From the NCBI GenBank assembly GCA_965240325.2, contig OZ251229.1:930001-994000 (forward strand): a stretch of 64,000 nt of DNA, given 5' to 3'. The stretch is from Rebecca billardiae RCC1528 (taxonomy: Eukaryota; Haptophyta). The notes under the pieces are model-generated. The model saw nothing but the letters and a program-made list of their open reading frames with translations, searched no databases and was not told the DNA's origin. Each line of letters begins with the position of its first letter. Positions within the stretch are counted from its first letter, which is position 1. The position numbers and the translations under genes were made by a program. Shown piece by piece: positions 1 through 10,309 of the stretch.

Positions 1-1
1 G

Positions 2-1081
2 CACAGGCTGGACGGCATGGTCAATGTGGTGAACTCCAAATGCGATCATGCCGGCTGCGCAACACGGCCATCATACGGCATGCCGGGCGACACGCACGGC
101 AGCCGGTGCGCTGAGCACAAGCTGGACGGCATGGTCAATGTGGTGAACCGCCGCAAGTGCGATCATGCCGGCTGCACGAAGTCTCCATCATGCGGCATGC
201 CGGGCGACGCGCGCGCCAGCCGGTGTGCTGAGCACAAGCTGGACGGCATGGTCAATGTGGTGAGCCCCAAGTGCGATCATGCCGGCTGCACGAAGTCTCC
301 ATCATACGGCATGCCGGGCGACGCGCGTGCCAGCCGGTGTGCTGAGCACAAGCTGGCCGGCATGGTCAACGTGAAGAACCCCAAGTGCGATCATGCCAGC
401 TGCACGAAGGTGCCATCATTCGGCATGCCGGGCGACGTGCGCGGCAGCCGGTGCGCTGGGCACAAGCTGGACGGCATGGTCAATGTGATGAGCCCCAAGT
501 GCGACCATGCCGGCTGCACAACACGGCGATCATACGGCATGCCGGACGACGCGCGCCCCAGTCGGTGTGCGAAGCACAAGCTGGCCGGCATGGTCCACAG
601 AGACAATCTCACCGTGCACAAGCGGCGCAGGCTGGCAGAATACCCAGGCAGCCAGCCAATGCACAACGCCATTCGACCGCGAGAGCACACCGACCTCAGA
701 GACGCTACCGCACGCGGTGACGCCATTGCGCAGCCGCAGTCGCCGCTGCCGCCGCCACTGCCCACAGCCCAAGTCGCGCTCTGGCGCTCACCTGACGGGG
801 TCACTCACTGCAACGACGTTCACATTGGTGCCGAGCAGGACCTGCCGCAGCCGCAGTCGTGCTCGCGGAGCCAAGATGATCCTGCTCAGCCTTGCGATGC
901 CCTTGGTGGCTTTGCCCGACGAGCAGCTCCAACGTGTGTGCATCAGTCTGTGGTCCCCGTTCCCGACGGTGTCGTCACTGCGCGAAGGGTCGTTCTCCCA
1001 CCGGATGATCCTCGGCGGCGTCTGCTTTGCACGGCGACCCTGGTCTCCGACTCCGCCGCTGACACAAGATCTATCTACTAG
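2..1081 (+). CDS. EsV-1-7 repeat protein, 5' partial
   Basis: The frame is open to base 2 and reads HRLDG before the first internal Met at 17, which is the tail of a further repeat, so the true start lies outside the window. Five repeats of about 38 residues follow, each matching C-x4-C-x16-C-x2-H-x12 exactly (for example CDHAGC, then RCAEH, then 12 residues to the next Cys). This is the EsV-1-7 motif, named from an Ectocarpus virus protein and found in the brown algal regulator IMMEDIATE UPRIGHT; its biochemical role is unknown, and metal binding by the Cys/His set is an inference. Unit 4 (DHASC, FGMPGDVRGSRCAGH) is the most diverged. After base 600 the protein is basic, then Pro/Gln-rich low complexity. 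The last third (about 800-1081) may not be coding; an intron or earlier end is possible. The repeats are secure, the 3' end is not. Confidence 0.75.
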   Translation, partial: HRLDGMVNVVNSKCDHAGCATRPSYGMPGDTHGSRCAEHKLDGMVNVVNRRKCDHAGCTKSPSCGMPGDARASRCAEHKLDGMVNVVSPKCDHAGCTKSPSYGMPGDARASRCAEHKLAGMVNVKNPKCDHASCTKVPSFGMPGDVRGSRCAGHKLDGMVNVMSPKCDHAGCTTRRSYGMPDDARPSRCAKHKLAGMVHRDNLTVHKRRRLAEYPGSQPMHNAIRPREHTDLRDATARGDAIAQPQSPLPPPLPTAQVALWRSPDGVTHCNDVHIGAEQDLPQPQSCSRSQDDPAQPCDALGGFARRAAPTCVHQSVVPVPDGVVTARRVVLPPDDPRRRLLCTATLVSDSAADTRSIY

Positions 1082-1232
1082 CACACGGCACAGCCGGCTG
1101 CCTTCCGCGCGCCACGGGTATAGTGCGAGTTACTAAGGGCTTAGCATGGCAGCGGCGGCGGTGTTAGCCGTTACCGCCGTTACCCCGGCGTCACTAGCAC
1201 TAGCTCGCTGATATTAAAATTAATAACATATT

Positions 1233-1455
1233 GGCCCGCGGTGCAGGGCGGAGCGCGCAGCGTGGAGCCCGCACCAGTGGGCCCGAACCACGTTTCAAAA
1301 AGATCTTTGATCAAGAAAAAGGGACGCGGGGGCCGATTTTTAGGGCTGGCGGAGACCGAGTTTCGAATTTTGAGACCCTCTCTACAGGTGCATCACGGAG
1401 AAAAAAACCGCGCCCACAACATTCCCCTAATCAATCGTGGACGGCCGGGCGTGAG
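1233..1455 (+). repeat. Dispersed repeat family A, copy 1
   Basis: It begins GGCCCGCGGTGCAGGGCGGA and runs through a TTTCAAAAAGATCTTTGATC core to a CGCGCCCAC...GTGGACGG end. Related copies lie at 22197-22455 (+), 25443-25657 (-) and 57795-57986 (-). No coding frame is shared and no terminal repeats are visible. Its class is unknown. Confidence 0.6.
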
Positions 1456-3091
1456 AGTTCACTTCTGTGTGAAGTAGGACGGTTACAAGTCCAATACAAG
1501 CGTCAGCTTCTTTGAGGCTATTTTCGCACGTCCATACGGGATCAGCGAAGTAACCAACCGATATATATTGGCTTCGTCGGGGTCGTATTCACTACTGATT
1601 CATATGCTGTATGGTTCACGCAGGCATAAAATCGCTTCGTCGGAGTCGTATCCACTACTGGAGAACATCATTTGCACCGCTTCGTTTTCATACATTATAA
1701 TATATATATGGTTCATGGACTGCTACGGGGTCGAGCAAAATATCATCGATATTCATCAGGCGCACGTGTGCGTATTCATCATCAGCCTTCGGGAATTGGG
1801 AGTAGCTATTGGCCTTTTGCCCTCTGGCGAGCCAGTTGTGCGCACTTTAATCTGAGCAGGCCTGAGCAGGCTCGAGGCCACTTTTTTGCCGCTCACGTGG
1901 ACATGATGCCGAGCACGTCTCACGAGGTGCGCGCGGCGAGTGGCGTCTGGAGCGCGCGGCTGTGGTGGGCCCCGACGGCCGTCGACATCGCGTTCGTGCC
2001 CCGCTCACTCTGAACTCCGCGCGCCCCCGCCGCCCTATCGATCGATCATCGATGCCTGCGCGCGGAATCGTGCACCGCGCGTGCCGCCCGCGACCGGCCG
2101 CGGCAGGCCCGAGCCGCCCTTTCGGGCTCTCGCAAGCACGGGGGCAGCGGCGCCTGATGGCGGACTGATCGACATCTGAGTCTCCGACTTCACCGTGGAC
2201 GCGCCCCCCTCGTCATGCCTTCCCGGGGTCTCCCACGGAAGACGGACTAACCGAGCAGGCGACGGTACTGTCTGTACGCTGCCGTGACACACGGCGCCTG
2301 GGCAGCGGGCAGTGGTGGCGGGGTCCCGCGGACGTCAGTCTTCCCCTCGCGCCCTGCTCACCTCGAGTGCGCCGCCACGCGCCTCCGCACGCGTGTCCCA
2401 TCGATGCGCAGAGCGGCATGCTTGCATGAAAGTTGAAATGGCTGGGTCATCAGCCCGCGCCGGCAAGTCTGTCTAGCGCTGGACGGACGGACATAGGAGG
2501 ACGAGCAGCGCGGGCGACGGTGGTGCGCGACGCTCCCAGAGCTGGCCGTGCCTCTGCGACGCGTGCCGAGCCTGACCGAGGTGTGTCACCCGGTCCACGC
2601 GCGGCGCGCGCGAAGGCACCGGTGCTGTGGCTGCTCGGCTCGAATCCGCGGCCTCGCCTCGCACCGCGGCACCGTGCTCCCTGGCTGTCAGCTCCGCGTG
2701 GCCTGGCGTGCACGTAGAGTTGCGCTCATGCGTCGATCACGCCTCGCGCCCGCCTGTCGGCCGTCGCGCAGGCGCTGGTCGAACCCTACTCGGACCAGTG
2801 CAAATCATCCATCCCGTGGCCGCTGCCGGCGCGCGGTGACGGGACAGCGCGGTCAGCAGCAGGCGCAGCGGCCCGAACGAATCCGCGGCCCCGCACCGTG
2901 CTCCCTGGCTGTCTGCTCCGCGTGGCCTGGCGTGCACGTGGAGTCGCGCTCATGCGTCGATCACGCCTCGTCGCATCCGCCTGTACACAATATCGGCGCC
3001 GCGGCGGCGGCTGCGACTGGGCCCGCCCGGCCCCGGGCGCCCCGGCGGCCCGGCGCGGCCGAGGCGGCGGCGCGCCGCTGGAGTCTACTGC
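1456..3091. other. Intergenic, repeat-rich
   Basis: No gene is recognised. A short unit (GCTTCGTCGGRGTCGTAT) occurs twice at about 1570-1660. A roughly 100-base segment (CCGTGCTCCCTGGCTGTC through TCGATCACGCCTCG) occurs at about 2670-2745 and again at about 2895-2970 with few differences, a local direct duplication. The stretch 1970-2030 resembles 42385-42430. The GC-rich open frames here are not supported by any domain. Confidence 0.5.
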
Positions 3092-3193
3092 TACAGTTTA
3101 CTAAGAATAAGAGACGCACACAGCTCAGGCAGGCGAGATTGACGCCCGCCAGCTGTCACCGCCCATGAAGCCGTCGCCGATGGTAGCGCCGCC
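3092..3193 (+). repeat. 102-base start-codon module (family B), copy 1
   Basis: It runs from TACAGTTTACTAAGAATAAG to GATGGTAGCGCCGCC. It is the same length as copies at 30615-30716 and 57444-57545 and differs from both by one base (GCCAGCTG for GCCAACTG). It contains an ATG at 3165 in a good context (CCGCCCATGA) that opens MKPSPMVAPP; in this copy the frame continues for 45 codons to a stop at 3300-3302. The sequence on either side differs completely between copies. Confidence 0.7.
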
Positions 3194-3397
3194 GGAAAAA
3201 AATCGTTACATCAGTAGTTGTACGGGCATGCCAACCGTGCCATTACTGGTCTCACTCTCAGCCTCAGGTCTGTCCGAATCGGACAATAGTGAAATTGAAT
3301 AGAGTTAGACGACTGCGCGACGGAGGGTGCACCGCCACCGCGGGCCCCGAACTACGTTCGTTCTACGGAAAAGGACCGCGGAACGCGGTCATATAAC

Positions 3398-3445
<48 letters not shown>

Positions 3446-3746
3446 ATATATATATATATATAGTCGTTATATATATATTATTATATATATCTAATCGGTC
3501 AGACTGAACTTAGTCAATACGACTCATGACTTGTCGTGGCTCACGATATGCCTGGCTGCAGACGGAACGACATGGCAAGCAGAGCAGGCCGCAGCCGCTC
3601 GCAGCCCCCATGGCCGGCGGCCCGCACTTCAGGCTCAGTCTTCAGGCGCGCGGGGCCCACGCCTTGATTGACACCCGCTCGACTTTGAGTAGGTCAGTAG
3701 GCTTTCGGCAGGCACACCCACTCTTCCGCTCCCGGGACTGCACCGC
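3194..3746. other. Repeat family C copy, then (GA)n/(TA)n tract
   Basis: Bases 3318-3392 are a reverse-strand copy of family C (other copies at 23141-23209 and 54490-54558); it holds the hairpin GACCGCGTTCCGCGGTC. It is followed by (GA)n at 3403-3442 and TA-rich DNA to about 3490. No gene is seen up to the 3' end of the next gene. Confidence 0.6.
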
Positions 3747-5039
3747 TCATCCGCGCGGATTGGGCGAGCCCGCGGAGCGAGTCCAGGTCCACCAGTCTGA
3801 GCCGTCGTTCTCGGCCATGCCGATGCCGCACGCCTCCTGCTGCACCGCTGCGCCAGAGCCGCTCTGCGCGTAGTAGTACATGCGGTAGCCGCCGCCATCG
3901 AGAGCGACCAAGTTTGGCCTGCCGACCGCGCCGCTGTCCCACGCGCCCGGCTCTGTGCTCGGCTCGAAGATGGGGCGATCGCCCGCGCGCTCCCACTTGA
4001 GGCCGTCGTCCGAGTGCGCGAGCCCGATCGAGTGCCTGCCCTCGCCGTCAATGGCCTCGTAGAACATCAGATACCGACCCGGCGAGCCCTCGGGCGACGG
4101 GATGACGTGCCGGGCGCCTGCGCCGCGCGCGTCGAAGCGACCAGCCTCGGACGGGCCGAGGATGGGGCCCACCTTCACAAACTTGACGCCGTCGGTGCTC
4201 GTGGCCGCAGCCACCGTGTACGTCCGCGTGGCGGGGTCGAGCGTGTGGTAGTACAGCACGTACTTCCCCTCCTCGAGCATGATGACCTGAGGCCACCCCA
4301 CCAGCGAGGCGTCAAACTCGCCCTCCTCACCCGGCGCGAGCACGGCACCGTTCGGGTGCTCGCCCTCCATGCGACCCCAGTGGCGCCCGTCCGAAGAGAT
4401 GGCCAGACCAATGCACAGGCTGCCGCCCTTTGGCGCGTTCTCGTCCGGGCGCGACGCGTCCCCTCCAAAGTAGTAGCACCTGTGCCGCGCAAGCGCAGAG
4501 CGCACAGAGCCGTCATGGGGGCGGGGTCAGCCACGCAGGAGCACGGGCACGCGGCTCACGCGGGTCACGGGCAGACAGGCAACCGCGCACCAGTACATCG
4601 ACACGCCACCCGTGCGCTGCGCCTCGGAGGACATGACCTGCACGTCGCCGATGCCGACATGCGTCGTGTCGAACCAGAACCAGTCATCTTTGTTCTCCCG
4701 CAGGACTGGGCCCTCGCGCTTCCACGAGACGCCATCGGTGCTGGTGGCAAGGCCAATCTGTCCGCTTGCGAGTGGGACCACCTCCTTGTCGAACCCATCG
4801 TCCCGCGCTGAGTACCACATGAGCCACGATTCTCCCTCGTCGGTGAGAAAGCGCTTCACGCATGCACCGCCGACCACGAGGTCGTCAAAGCTCGCCGTCT
4901 CCGCCGGGGCGAGGACGAGGCCGGGCGCGGCGGGCGGCCCCATGCGAACAGCTGCATGCGCACCCCGATTGAAGGCTGATCGCGCGGGCGCGACCCCGCG
5001 CACCGCGGAGAGCGCCGCGAGCGCAGCGATTGCTAGCAT
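3747..5039 (-). CDS. Five-bladed beta-propeller glycosidase-like protein
   Basis: Two exons, 5039-4591 and 4479-3747, give 393 residues. The intron (4480-4590, GTGCGC...CACAG, phase 2) joins ...SMYW to CYYFGGD; both exons read through in frame only with this junction. The start MLAIAALAALSAVRG gives a hydrophobic leader, so secretory or plastid targeting is likely. The body shows repeated propeller-blade motifs: SWLMWYSARDD, IGLATSTDGVSWKREGPVL, YVLYYHTLD, VAAATSTDG, RYLMFYEAID, IGLAHSDDGLKWERAG and YRMYYYAQS. These are typical of the GH32/GH43/GH62 arabinanase/invertase-type propeller superfamily, which has plant and algal plastid members of unknown substrate. The catalytic acids were not assigned, so an enzymatic role is inferred. 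It diverges from the next gene with 128 bases between start codons. Confidence 0.75.
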
Positions 5040-5167
5040 TACGTACGTACGTCGTAATTGACCAGGTAGCGTCGTCAGCTGTGCAACTTTCTCTTTCTCG
5101 AAGCTTCCAGTCCACAGTTGCCGCCGTGCACGCGCCGAGCGTCCGGGCACTCAATCAAACCGGAGCC
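5040..5167. promoter_or_regulatory. Short divergent intergenic region
   Basis: Only 128 bases separate two start codons facing away from each other, so both promoters and both 5' UTRs must lie here or overlap. It contains the self-complementary run ACGTACGTACGT near 5041. No TATA box is evident. Confidence 0.5.
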
Positions 5168-6622
5168 ATGGCGGGCGGTGCGAGCTGTTTGATGCGGCGG
5201 GTGGGTGTCGCAGTGCTGTGGTCTGCAATGTGGGTGGACGTGCTTCGACCCGCGTGGGGACTGCCACCAGGAGCACCTGCCCAGCCGGCTGGCCTCTCGA
5301 CTGCCGCGTCCGCCGACGTGGTGACAAACGCCTCGTGTGTGCGACCGATCCGGGCGAGCGACGTCCCGCTCGAGCCAGACATGGCGCACGTGCTGCGTAC
5401 GACCGGCCTGCATCTGCGGGACGAGTACATCTCGCACCAAATTGGCAGTGGCCCGTGCCCGTTCATCAACACGCTCGTCGTGGGCATGGCGCGCATGTGC
5501 AACTATTCGCACATTGCCAAGTACGCAATCGAGCCGTGTGCCCAGGGCAAAACGACCCTCACGTTCGTACTACAAGCTTACCAGGGCACGGACGGAGGCA
5601 TCGGCATCAACACGACGAATGCCTTCGAGCTCTTGGACAGATGGGAGGCCCCGTGGGACAGCTGCGTGCGCGAGCTCGAAGCCGCCGCGCGCGGCACCTC
5701 GTGCCACATGCTCATTGTGCGACAGTGGTTCTGGCGCACGCCCGGCGAGCCGAGGCCGTGCGCGAAGCAGAACCCGGCGCTCGCCGTGAGCACGGCGCGT
5801 GTGATGGCGCAGACGATCGCCGTCGGCCGCGGCTGGGAGTGGGCTCGGCGGTTCCACCCATCCGCCACCGCGTATGCGCGCACGCGGCTCGACACGGCGT
5901 GGTGTCTGCCCAACATCAAGCGCGAGACGCGCCGGCTGATCGTGACCGACGCGAACGCGATCATGCTCGACGGGACGAAGGGCGTGCGCCAGGCGTCGGA
6001 CGTGTTCGGGCTCGTCACTGTCGACGGCGCGCGCGCCTACTTCGAGGCGTGGCGCGTGTGGCGCGAGATCGACTGCAAGCGCATCTGCTTTGCGGGCGGC
6101 GCGGAGACGCGCGCGTGCAACATTTGGCTCAGCCACATGTGCACGGGCGAGAACCCGCTGTCGATGTGGCTCTGCGACCGGTTTGGCGGGAACAACCGCA
6201 CGGGCGCCATGCGCGTCGACTGGCGACGCGACGGCTTCCGCCCGCCCGCCTTCATCCGGCCGCACTCAGCGACCCACGTGTCGCGCCGGCGCAACGGCGC
6301 TGCGCCCATCCACTTTGTGATGACCATCCTGAACAAGCGGCGCAAACTGCAGTGCCCGAGCTGCACGCCGGGCTGCATGTACCCACCCAAGCTGGGGTAC
6401 GCGGTGAACTCGCCCAAGTGGATCCGCAATCGCATGAAGCTCGGGCCCGGCGCCTCGCTCGTGCAGATCACTGACGGCGCGTGCCGATTCGAGTGGCAGC
6501 ACAAGACGTGCGCAGCGGCCGCGCACCTGCGAGATATGCAGCTGCGCTCCGATCCCCCCACTCTCGGCCCCGGCGCGGCCACTCTGGAGTCGGAGACGTC
6601 CCGCGCCGGGCCGGTAACCTAG
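5168..6622 (+). CDS. Predicted secreted/type II membrane protein, glycosyltransferase-like
   Basis: Single exon, 484 residues from ATG 5168; the open frame extends upstream but without a better Met. Residues about 10-32 (VGVAVLWSAMWVDVLRPAWG) form a signal peptide or anchor. The lumenal part is Cys-rich, with potential N-glycosylation sites (NAS, NYS, NTT, NRT). The segment YARTRLDTAWCLP followed by ASDVFGLVTVDGARAYFEAW resembles the R-x-R-x-D...(D/S)xFGL pattern of algal and plant putative glycosyltransferases that lack a firm family name. That assignment is weak. The last 30 residues are low complexity. It pairs head to head with the propeller gene. Confidence 0.6.
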   Translation: MAGGASCLMRRVGVAVLWSAMWVDVLRPAWGLPPGAPAQPAGLSTAASADVVTNASCVRPIRASDVPLEPDMAHVLRTTGLHLRDEYISHQIGSGPCPFINTLVVGMARMCNYSHIAKYAIEPCAQGKTTLTFVLQAYQGTDGGIGINTTNAFELLDRWEAPWDSCVRELEAAARGTSCHMLIVRQWFWRTPGEPRPCAKQNPALAVSTARVMAQTIAVGRGWEWARRFHPSATAYARTRLDTAWCLPNIKRETRRLIVTDANAIMLDGTKGVRQASDVFGLVTVDGARAYFEAWRVWREIDCKRICFAGGAETRACNIWLSHMCTGENPLSMWLCDRFGGNNRTGAMRVDWRRDGFRPPAFIRPHSATHVSRRRNGAAPIHFVMTILNKRRKLQCPSCTPGCMYPPKLGYAVNSPKWIRNRMKLGPGASLVQITDGACRFEWQHKTCAAAAHLRDMQLRSDPPTLGPGAATLESETSRAGPVT

Positions 6623-7376
6623 CGCAGCACGACAAGTTAACTGAACCTAAACCCGCGCTAACCTACTAGCAGGCCTAGTAGTACTCCTGATACGGGAGAT
6701 ATCTCATGAAACCTACTCGACCGCCTACTGATGAACGGCCGACGGACAGACAGCCTATGTAGTATTAGTCACAGTGTGCGCCGGCCGTGGTCGAACTGGT
6801 CGATGGTGCGGTGGCCATCACTCATCAGGCATCGGCGAGGGCTCAGGCTGGCGTTCCGTTCGCCGCGGGCGGCGCGGCAGACTCGAGCACAATGCTTCCA
6901 GGCACGCTTGCAGTGAGACATGCCGCCAACTTAGCGAAGGCTGAGGAAGCTCAGGCCGGGCCGAGGTCCTTGTCATAAGCCCGAGTTACGCCAGCTCAGC
7001 CGCTGCCACGCGAGGCGCGCAATGCAGAAATGTCTCAGTCTGACCCAACGGCCACGCGCGTCCCAGAGCTCGGCTGCTTAGAGGCTTCACAGCTTGGGCA
7101 CGGTCCCTGGTAGTCGAGGGGTGTGCCACGCGTCATCCTGACACTCTTAGCCTGTCAGCTCGGGTGATACATGGCGCGGAAATGTTCGACAGGCAGAAAT
7201 TCGCCAAATTCGGCGAATTTCGGCGAGGCAGGCGAGCGGTGACGCCCGCCAACTGCCATCATCACGGAGATATCGGCGATCGAATCGTCTGGCCCATCTA
7301 CACCGTCTGCTGCTCATCGAATAACTCACGTCCTCCGCACGGAGCACAGTCGAACGCCCTGCTCCGGCTGGCCGCC
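6623..7376. other. Intergenic with a MITE-like fragment
   Basis: Bases 7176-7260 (GCGCGGAAATGTTCG, then AGAAATTCGCC and repeated TTCGGCGAATT) match the right part of the MITE at 36115-37052. The fragment continues into GGCAGGCGAG..TGACGCCCGCC, which resembles the middle of the 102-base module. Nothing else is recognised. The SDR frame is open back to 7164 through this repeat, but those residues are not conserved protein. Confidence 0.5.
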
Positions 7377-8276
7377 ATGGAGGTGATGCGCCGCGCATCG
7401 AAGGCCCACCTGCTGGATGCGCTGCCGGACGGCAGGCGGAAGACCGTCCTGATCACAGGCACGAGCTCTGGCTTCGGCCGCATGACGACGGAGATGTTTG
7501 CGGAGCGCGGCTGGAACGTCGTCGCGACAATGCGCGCTCCGGACAAGGAGACGGAGCTGCAGAAGCTCAACAACGTGCTCTTGCTCAAGATGGACGTGCA
7601 GGATGAGGACACCGTTGCTTCGGCCGTGTCCGAAGCAATCGAGAAGTTCGGCAAGATCGACGTGCTCGTGAACAATGCGGGCTACGGTAGCCTTGGCTTC
7701 TTCGAGGGTATCTCGATGGATGAGATCATGCGCCAGTACCAGGTGAACGTGTTCGGTGCCATGCGCGCGACCAAGGCCGTGCTGCCGCACATGCGCAAGG
7801 CCAAGTCGGGCACGATTGTGAACATCAGCTCGGCCGCGGGCGGGCACACTGGCCCGCTCGGCAGCATCTACTACTCCAGCAAGTGGGCGCTCGAGGGCTG
7901 GGCCGAATGCCTGTCGTACGAGCTGCTGCCGCTCGGCATCCAAGTCAAGATCGTGCAGCCGGGTGCATTCAAGACGGACTTTGGCTCGCGCTCCCTTGCG
8001 TTCGGACCTCCGCCTCCGGATACGACCGAGTACCTACCGATGCTCGAAGCAACGCAGAAGATGAGGGCCAGCAGCGGGGAGCCGTCCTCCCCCAAGCCGC
8101 TCGTGCTTGATGCCATCTACAGCGCTGCCACTGACGGCGAAGTGACAAAGATGCGCTACCCGGTGTTTGTCGAGACGGACCCGTACGGCAAGCTGTACAT
8201 GCTGCGTAAGACGCAGGGTGCTGAAGCCCAGTACGCTGCGGTGCTTGCGCAAACCCGCTCACAGCAGTCTCAGTGA
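7377..8276 (+). CDS. Short-chain dehydrogenase/reductase (SDR)
   Basis: Single exon, 299 residues from ATG 7377. The classical SDR pattern is complete: nucleotide-binding TGTSSGFG at residues 27-34, NNAG near 99-102, the NISSAAGG serine region, and catalytic Tyr165-x3-Lys169 (YYSSK). The sequence VQPGAFKTDFGSR matches the PG...T substrate-loop region. Arg after the glycine motif (TMRAPDK) suggests NADP(H), by inference. The substrate cannot be told from sequence; close relatives are annotated as generic oxidoreductases. No signal peptide is visible, so it is probably cytosolic. The start is chosen because upstream codons fall in repeat DNA. It converges on the G-patch gene with 333 bases between stops. 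Confidence 0.88.
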   Translation: MEVMRRASKAHLLDALPDGRRKTVLITGTSSGFGRMTTEMFAERGWNVVATMRAPDKETELQKLNNVLLLKMDVQDEDTVASAVSEAIEKFGKIDVLVNNAGYGSLGFFEGISMDEIMRQYQVNVFGAMRATKAVLPHMRKAKSGTIVNISSAAGGHTGPLGSIYYSSKWALEGWAECLSYELLPLGIQVKIVQPGAFKTDFGSRSLAFGPPPPDTTEYLPMLEATQKMRASSGEPSSPKPLVLDAIYSAATDGEVTKMRYPVFVETDPYGKLYMLRKTQGAEAQYAAVLAQTRSQQSQ

Positions 8277-8609
8277 TCAGCCGGCCTGCACGGCTGCGTA
8301 AGCATGCACTGCTCGGCGGCCGATAATTGCACATGGCATACGGTGATACGCGCGCGGACATATAAACATTCGGCTTCGCCGATCACGATATATGGCTCGA
8401 TCGATGATGATTTCGGGACGGAGACCGGGGACGACGGACCGACGTTTCACGTTATCGGACGTAACTCGTAAGAAGTGACTGGCCGCAGTTCACTAGACTG
8501 ACGACGACTGGCGCCACGACCGTGCGGACTGCGCCTGACTGCGGCCTCGTCGATCGCGCCCCGCCCCCATTACAGTAGGCCCAGTCAATGGTACTTTCGG
8601 ACGGCATTG
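8277..8609. other. Convergent intergenic region
   Basis: 3' flanks of the SDR and G-patch genes. Nothing coding is seen. Confidence 0.4.
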
Positions 8610-10194
8610 TCAGTGACCGCCACCGCGACGCTGTCGGATGTGGTCGGCGCGATAGTCGTAAGCGAGACTCATGCGCTGCTTGTACTGCTCGAAGACGTCG
8701 ACACCTGCGGACTCGCGCGCTGCTGACGCACTTGCCTCCGGCGCTGCCACCGCCCGCTCGGCGGCCGCAGCAGCAGAAGGCACTGCTCGACGGGGGAGGG
8801 GCGCGACGCTCACACGCGAGCGGGGCAGCAGCGCGGGTGCACACGTGCGCGCCGCGCTGGCCACGCGACCGGGTGCCGCGCCGCGGGCGCAACGTACCGA
8901 GGCCGATCCCGAGGTGCTCTCCCTTCCGCTGCACGATCCCCGCGGCAATGGGCTCGACCAGCCCGCCCTTGGCCAGCGCCTCGCCCTCACCCCAGCCCAT
9001 GCGCCGCAGCATCTGGTGGCCCAAGTTGTCCTCGTGAAGCGCAGCGCCGCCGGGCGCGAGCTGCGCGCCGGCCGCAGCGCCGGCGGGCGCGATGCCGGCG
9101 GTGCTCGCGCCAGCCGCGCTCGCCGTAGCCGCGCCTGTCCCCACCGCGCTCAGGCGGGCGAGCTCCTCGGCGGGCAGGTAGCGATTCAGCCCGCTCGCGC
9201 GCTGGCGCAGCTGCTCATCCGCGCCGCTCCCCAAGCCCGGGCGCGCGCTCGGCTCGTCGGCGTGGGGGGCGGCAGGGGCAGCGCGCACGGGCAGCTCGCG
9301 AGGTGCGTTGGGCAACACCCCGTACTTGCTCAGATCGTCCGCGTCTGGCGGCCGCCTCGGCGCCACGTCCGCGCACGCAGCCCGCATCGGCGGCGGTGCC
9401 CGCATGCCCTCAGCCTCCGCGTGCGCGCGGCCGCACCCTTCGGCACTCGGCCGCGGCGCGGGGTCGGAGGGGCCGTCCTCGCTGAAGCGGCGGCGCGGGC
9501 GAGGCGGCGGCGCGGCATCATCGCCTGCCTCCTCGCGGAATCGCCGACGCCCTCCGCCATCGCCCGCCGCCTCCCGCGCTGGCGCCGGCTCGTCGTCATG
9601 CTCGCGGAAGCGCCGCTGCGGCCGAGCGTCTGCCGACGCAGCAGGCTCGTCCTCCTCCTCGCGGAAGCGGCGGCGAGGGCGCGGCGCGCTGGCGGGCGCG
9701 GCGGCATCGTCCTCGCGGAAACGGCGGCGCCCGCCGCGCGGCTCGCCATGGCGGCCGTCGTCTGCGCCCCGCGCATCGCCAGCTGAGGATGTCGGCTCCG
9801 GGTCTCCGCCGCCCGATGGCTTAGGGCGCGACGGTGGGAAGAAGACGCGGCCCACGCCACCGGGCGCGGGTGCGAAGCCCGAGCCCGACGGCGGCGGCGG
9901 CGGGAGGGTGCCCAAGGGCACGTGCTGCGCCGCACCCGCCGGCGTTACCGACTGCGCCGGCGGGAAGAAGACCCGACCCACGCCCCCAGGCGCCGGGGTG
10001 AAGCCCCCGGCCGGCGGCGCTGCGGGGAGGCAAGAGACCCCGGCTGCCGGGCCTGGCGGCGCGGGCGGGTGAACGGCACCAATGGCCAGATGCCCAGCTC
10101 CCGCCGCCGCCTCTGCGGCGACGGGCGGCTGGGCCTGTGGTGGCGCTGATGGCGGCGGCGGCGGGTGCTGCGGCCTGTCGCCCCAGCGCGACAT
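8610..10194 (-). CDS. G-patch splicing factor, SUGP1-like
   Basis: Two exons, 10194-8898 and 8704-8610, encode 463 residues. The intron (8705-8897) has a GTACGT donor and GCAG acceptor, phase 1. The N-terminal half is Pro/Ala-rich, with two GFxPAPGGVGRVFFPP blocks and five RRRFREDD-like blocks. Then come LPAEELARLSA and, at about residues 388-432, a G-patch (NLGHQMLRRMGWGEGEALAKGGLVEPI, written here in outline). Splicing adds the C-terminal motif VDVFEQYKQRMSLAYDYR, which matches the conserved end of SUGP1/SF4 proteins (x-YKxRMxLAYxYR). SUGP1 proteins act in branch-site recognition at the spliceosome. No SURP module is seen, so it may be another G-patch RNA-binding protein. It is head to head with WDR34. 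Confidence 0.72.
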
Positions 10195-10309
10195 CCTTGC
10201 CCGGGCTCACGAACGGCGCTGTCGGCGCACCCGTCCGGCGCAGTCGACGCCTCCAGTAGCCTGCCTGTACTGTATCATAGTACTAAGTAGCCGTTAGCGG
10301 CGTGACGCC
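10195..10309. promoter_or_regulatory. 115-base divergent promoter region
   Basis: It separates the start codons of the G-patch and WDR34 genes. The interval ends in a TATCATAGTACTAAGTAG stretch near 10274. A shared bidirectional promoter is inferred from spacing only. Confidence 0.45.

Noticed and set aside
507-1136. Possible F-box-like stretch (LPDEQLQRVCISLW) in a second frame of the first gene
   Set aside because: Too short, and no neighbouring F-box pattern; could not be joined by credible splice sites.
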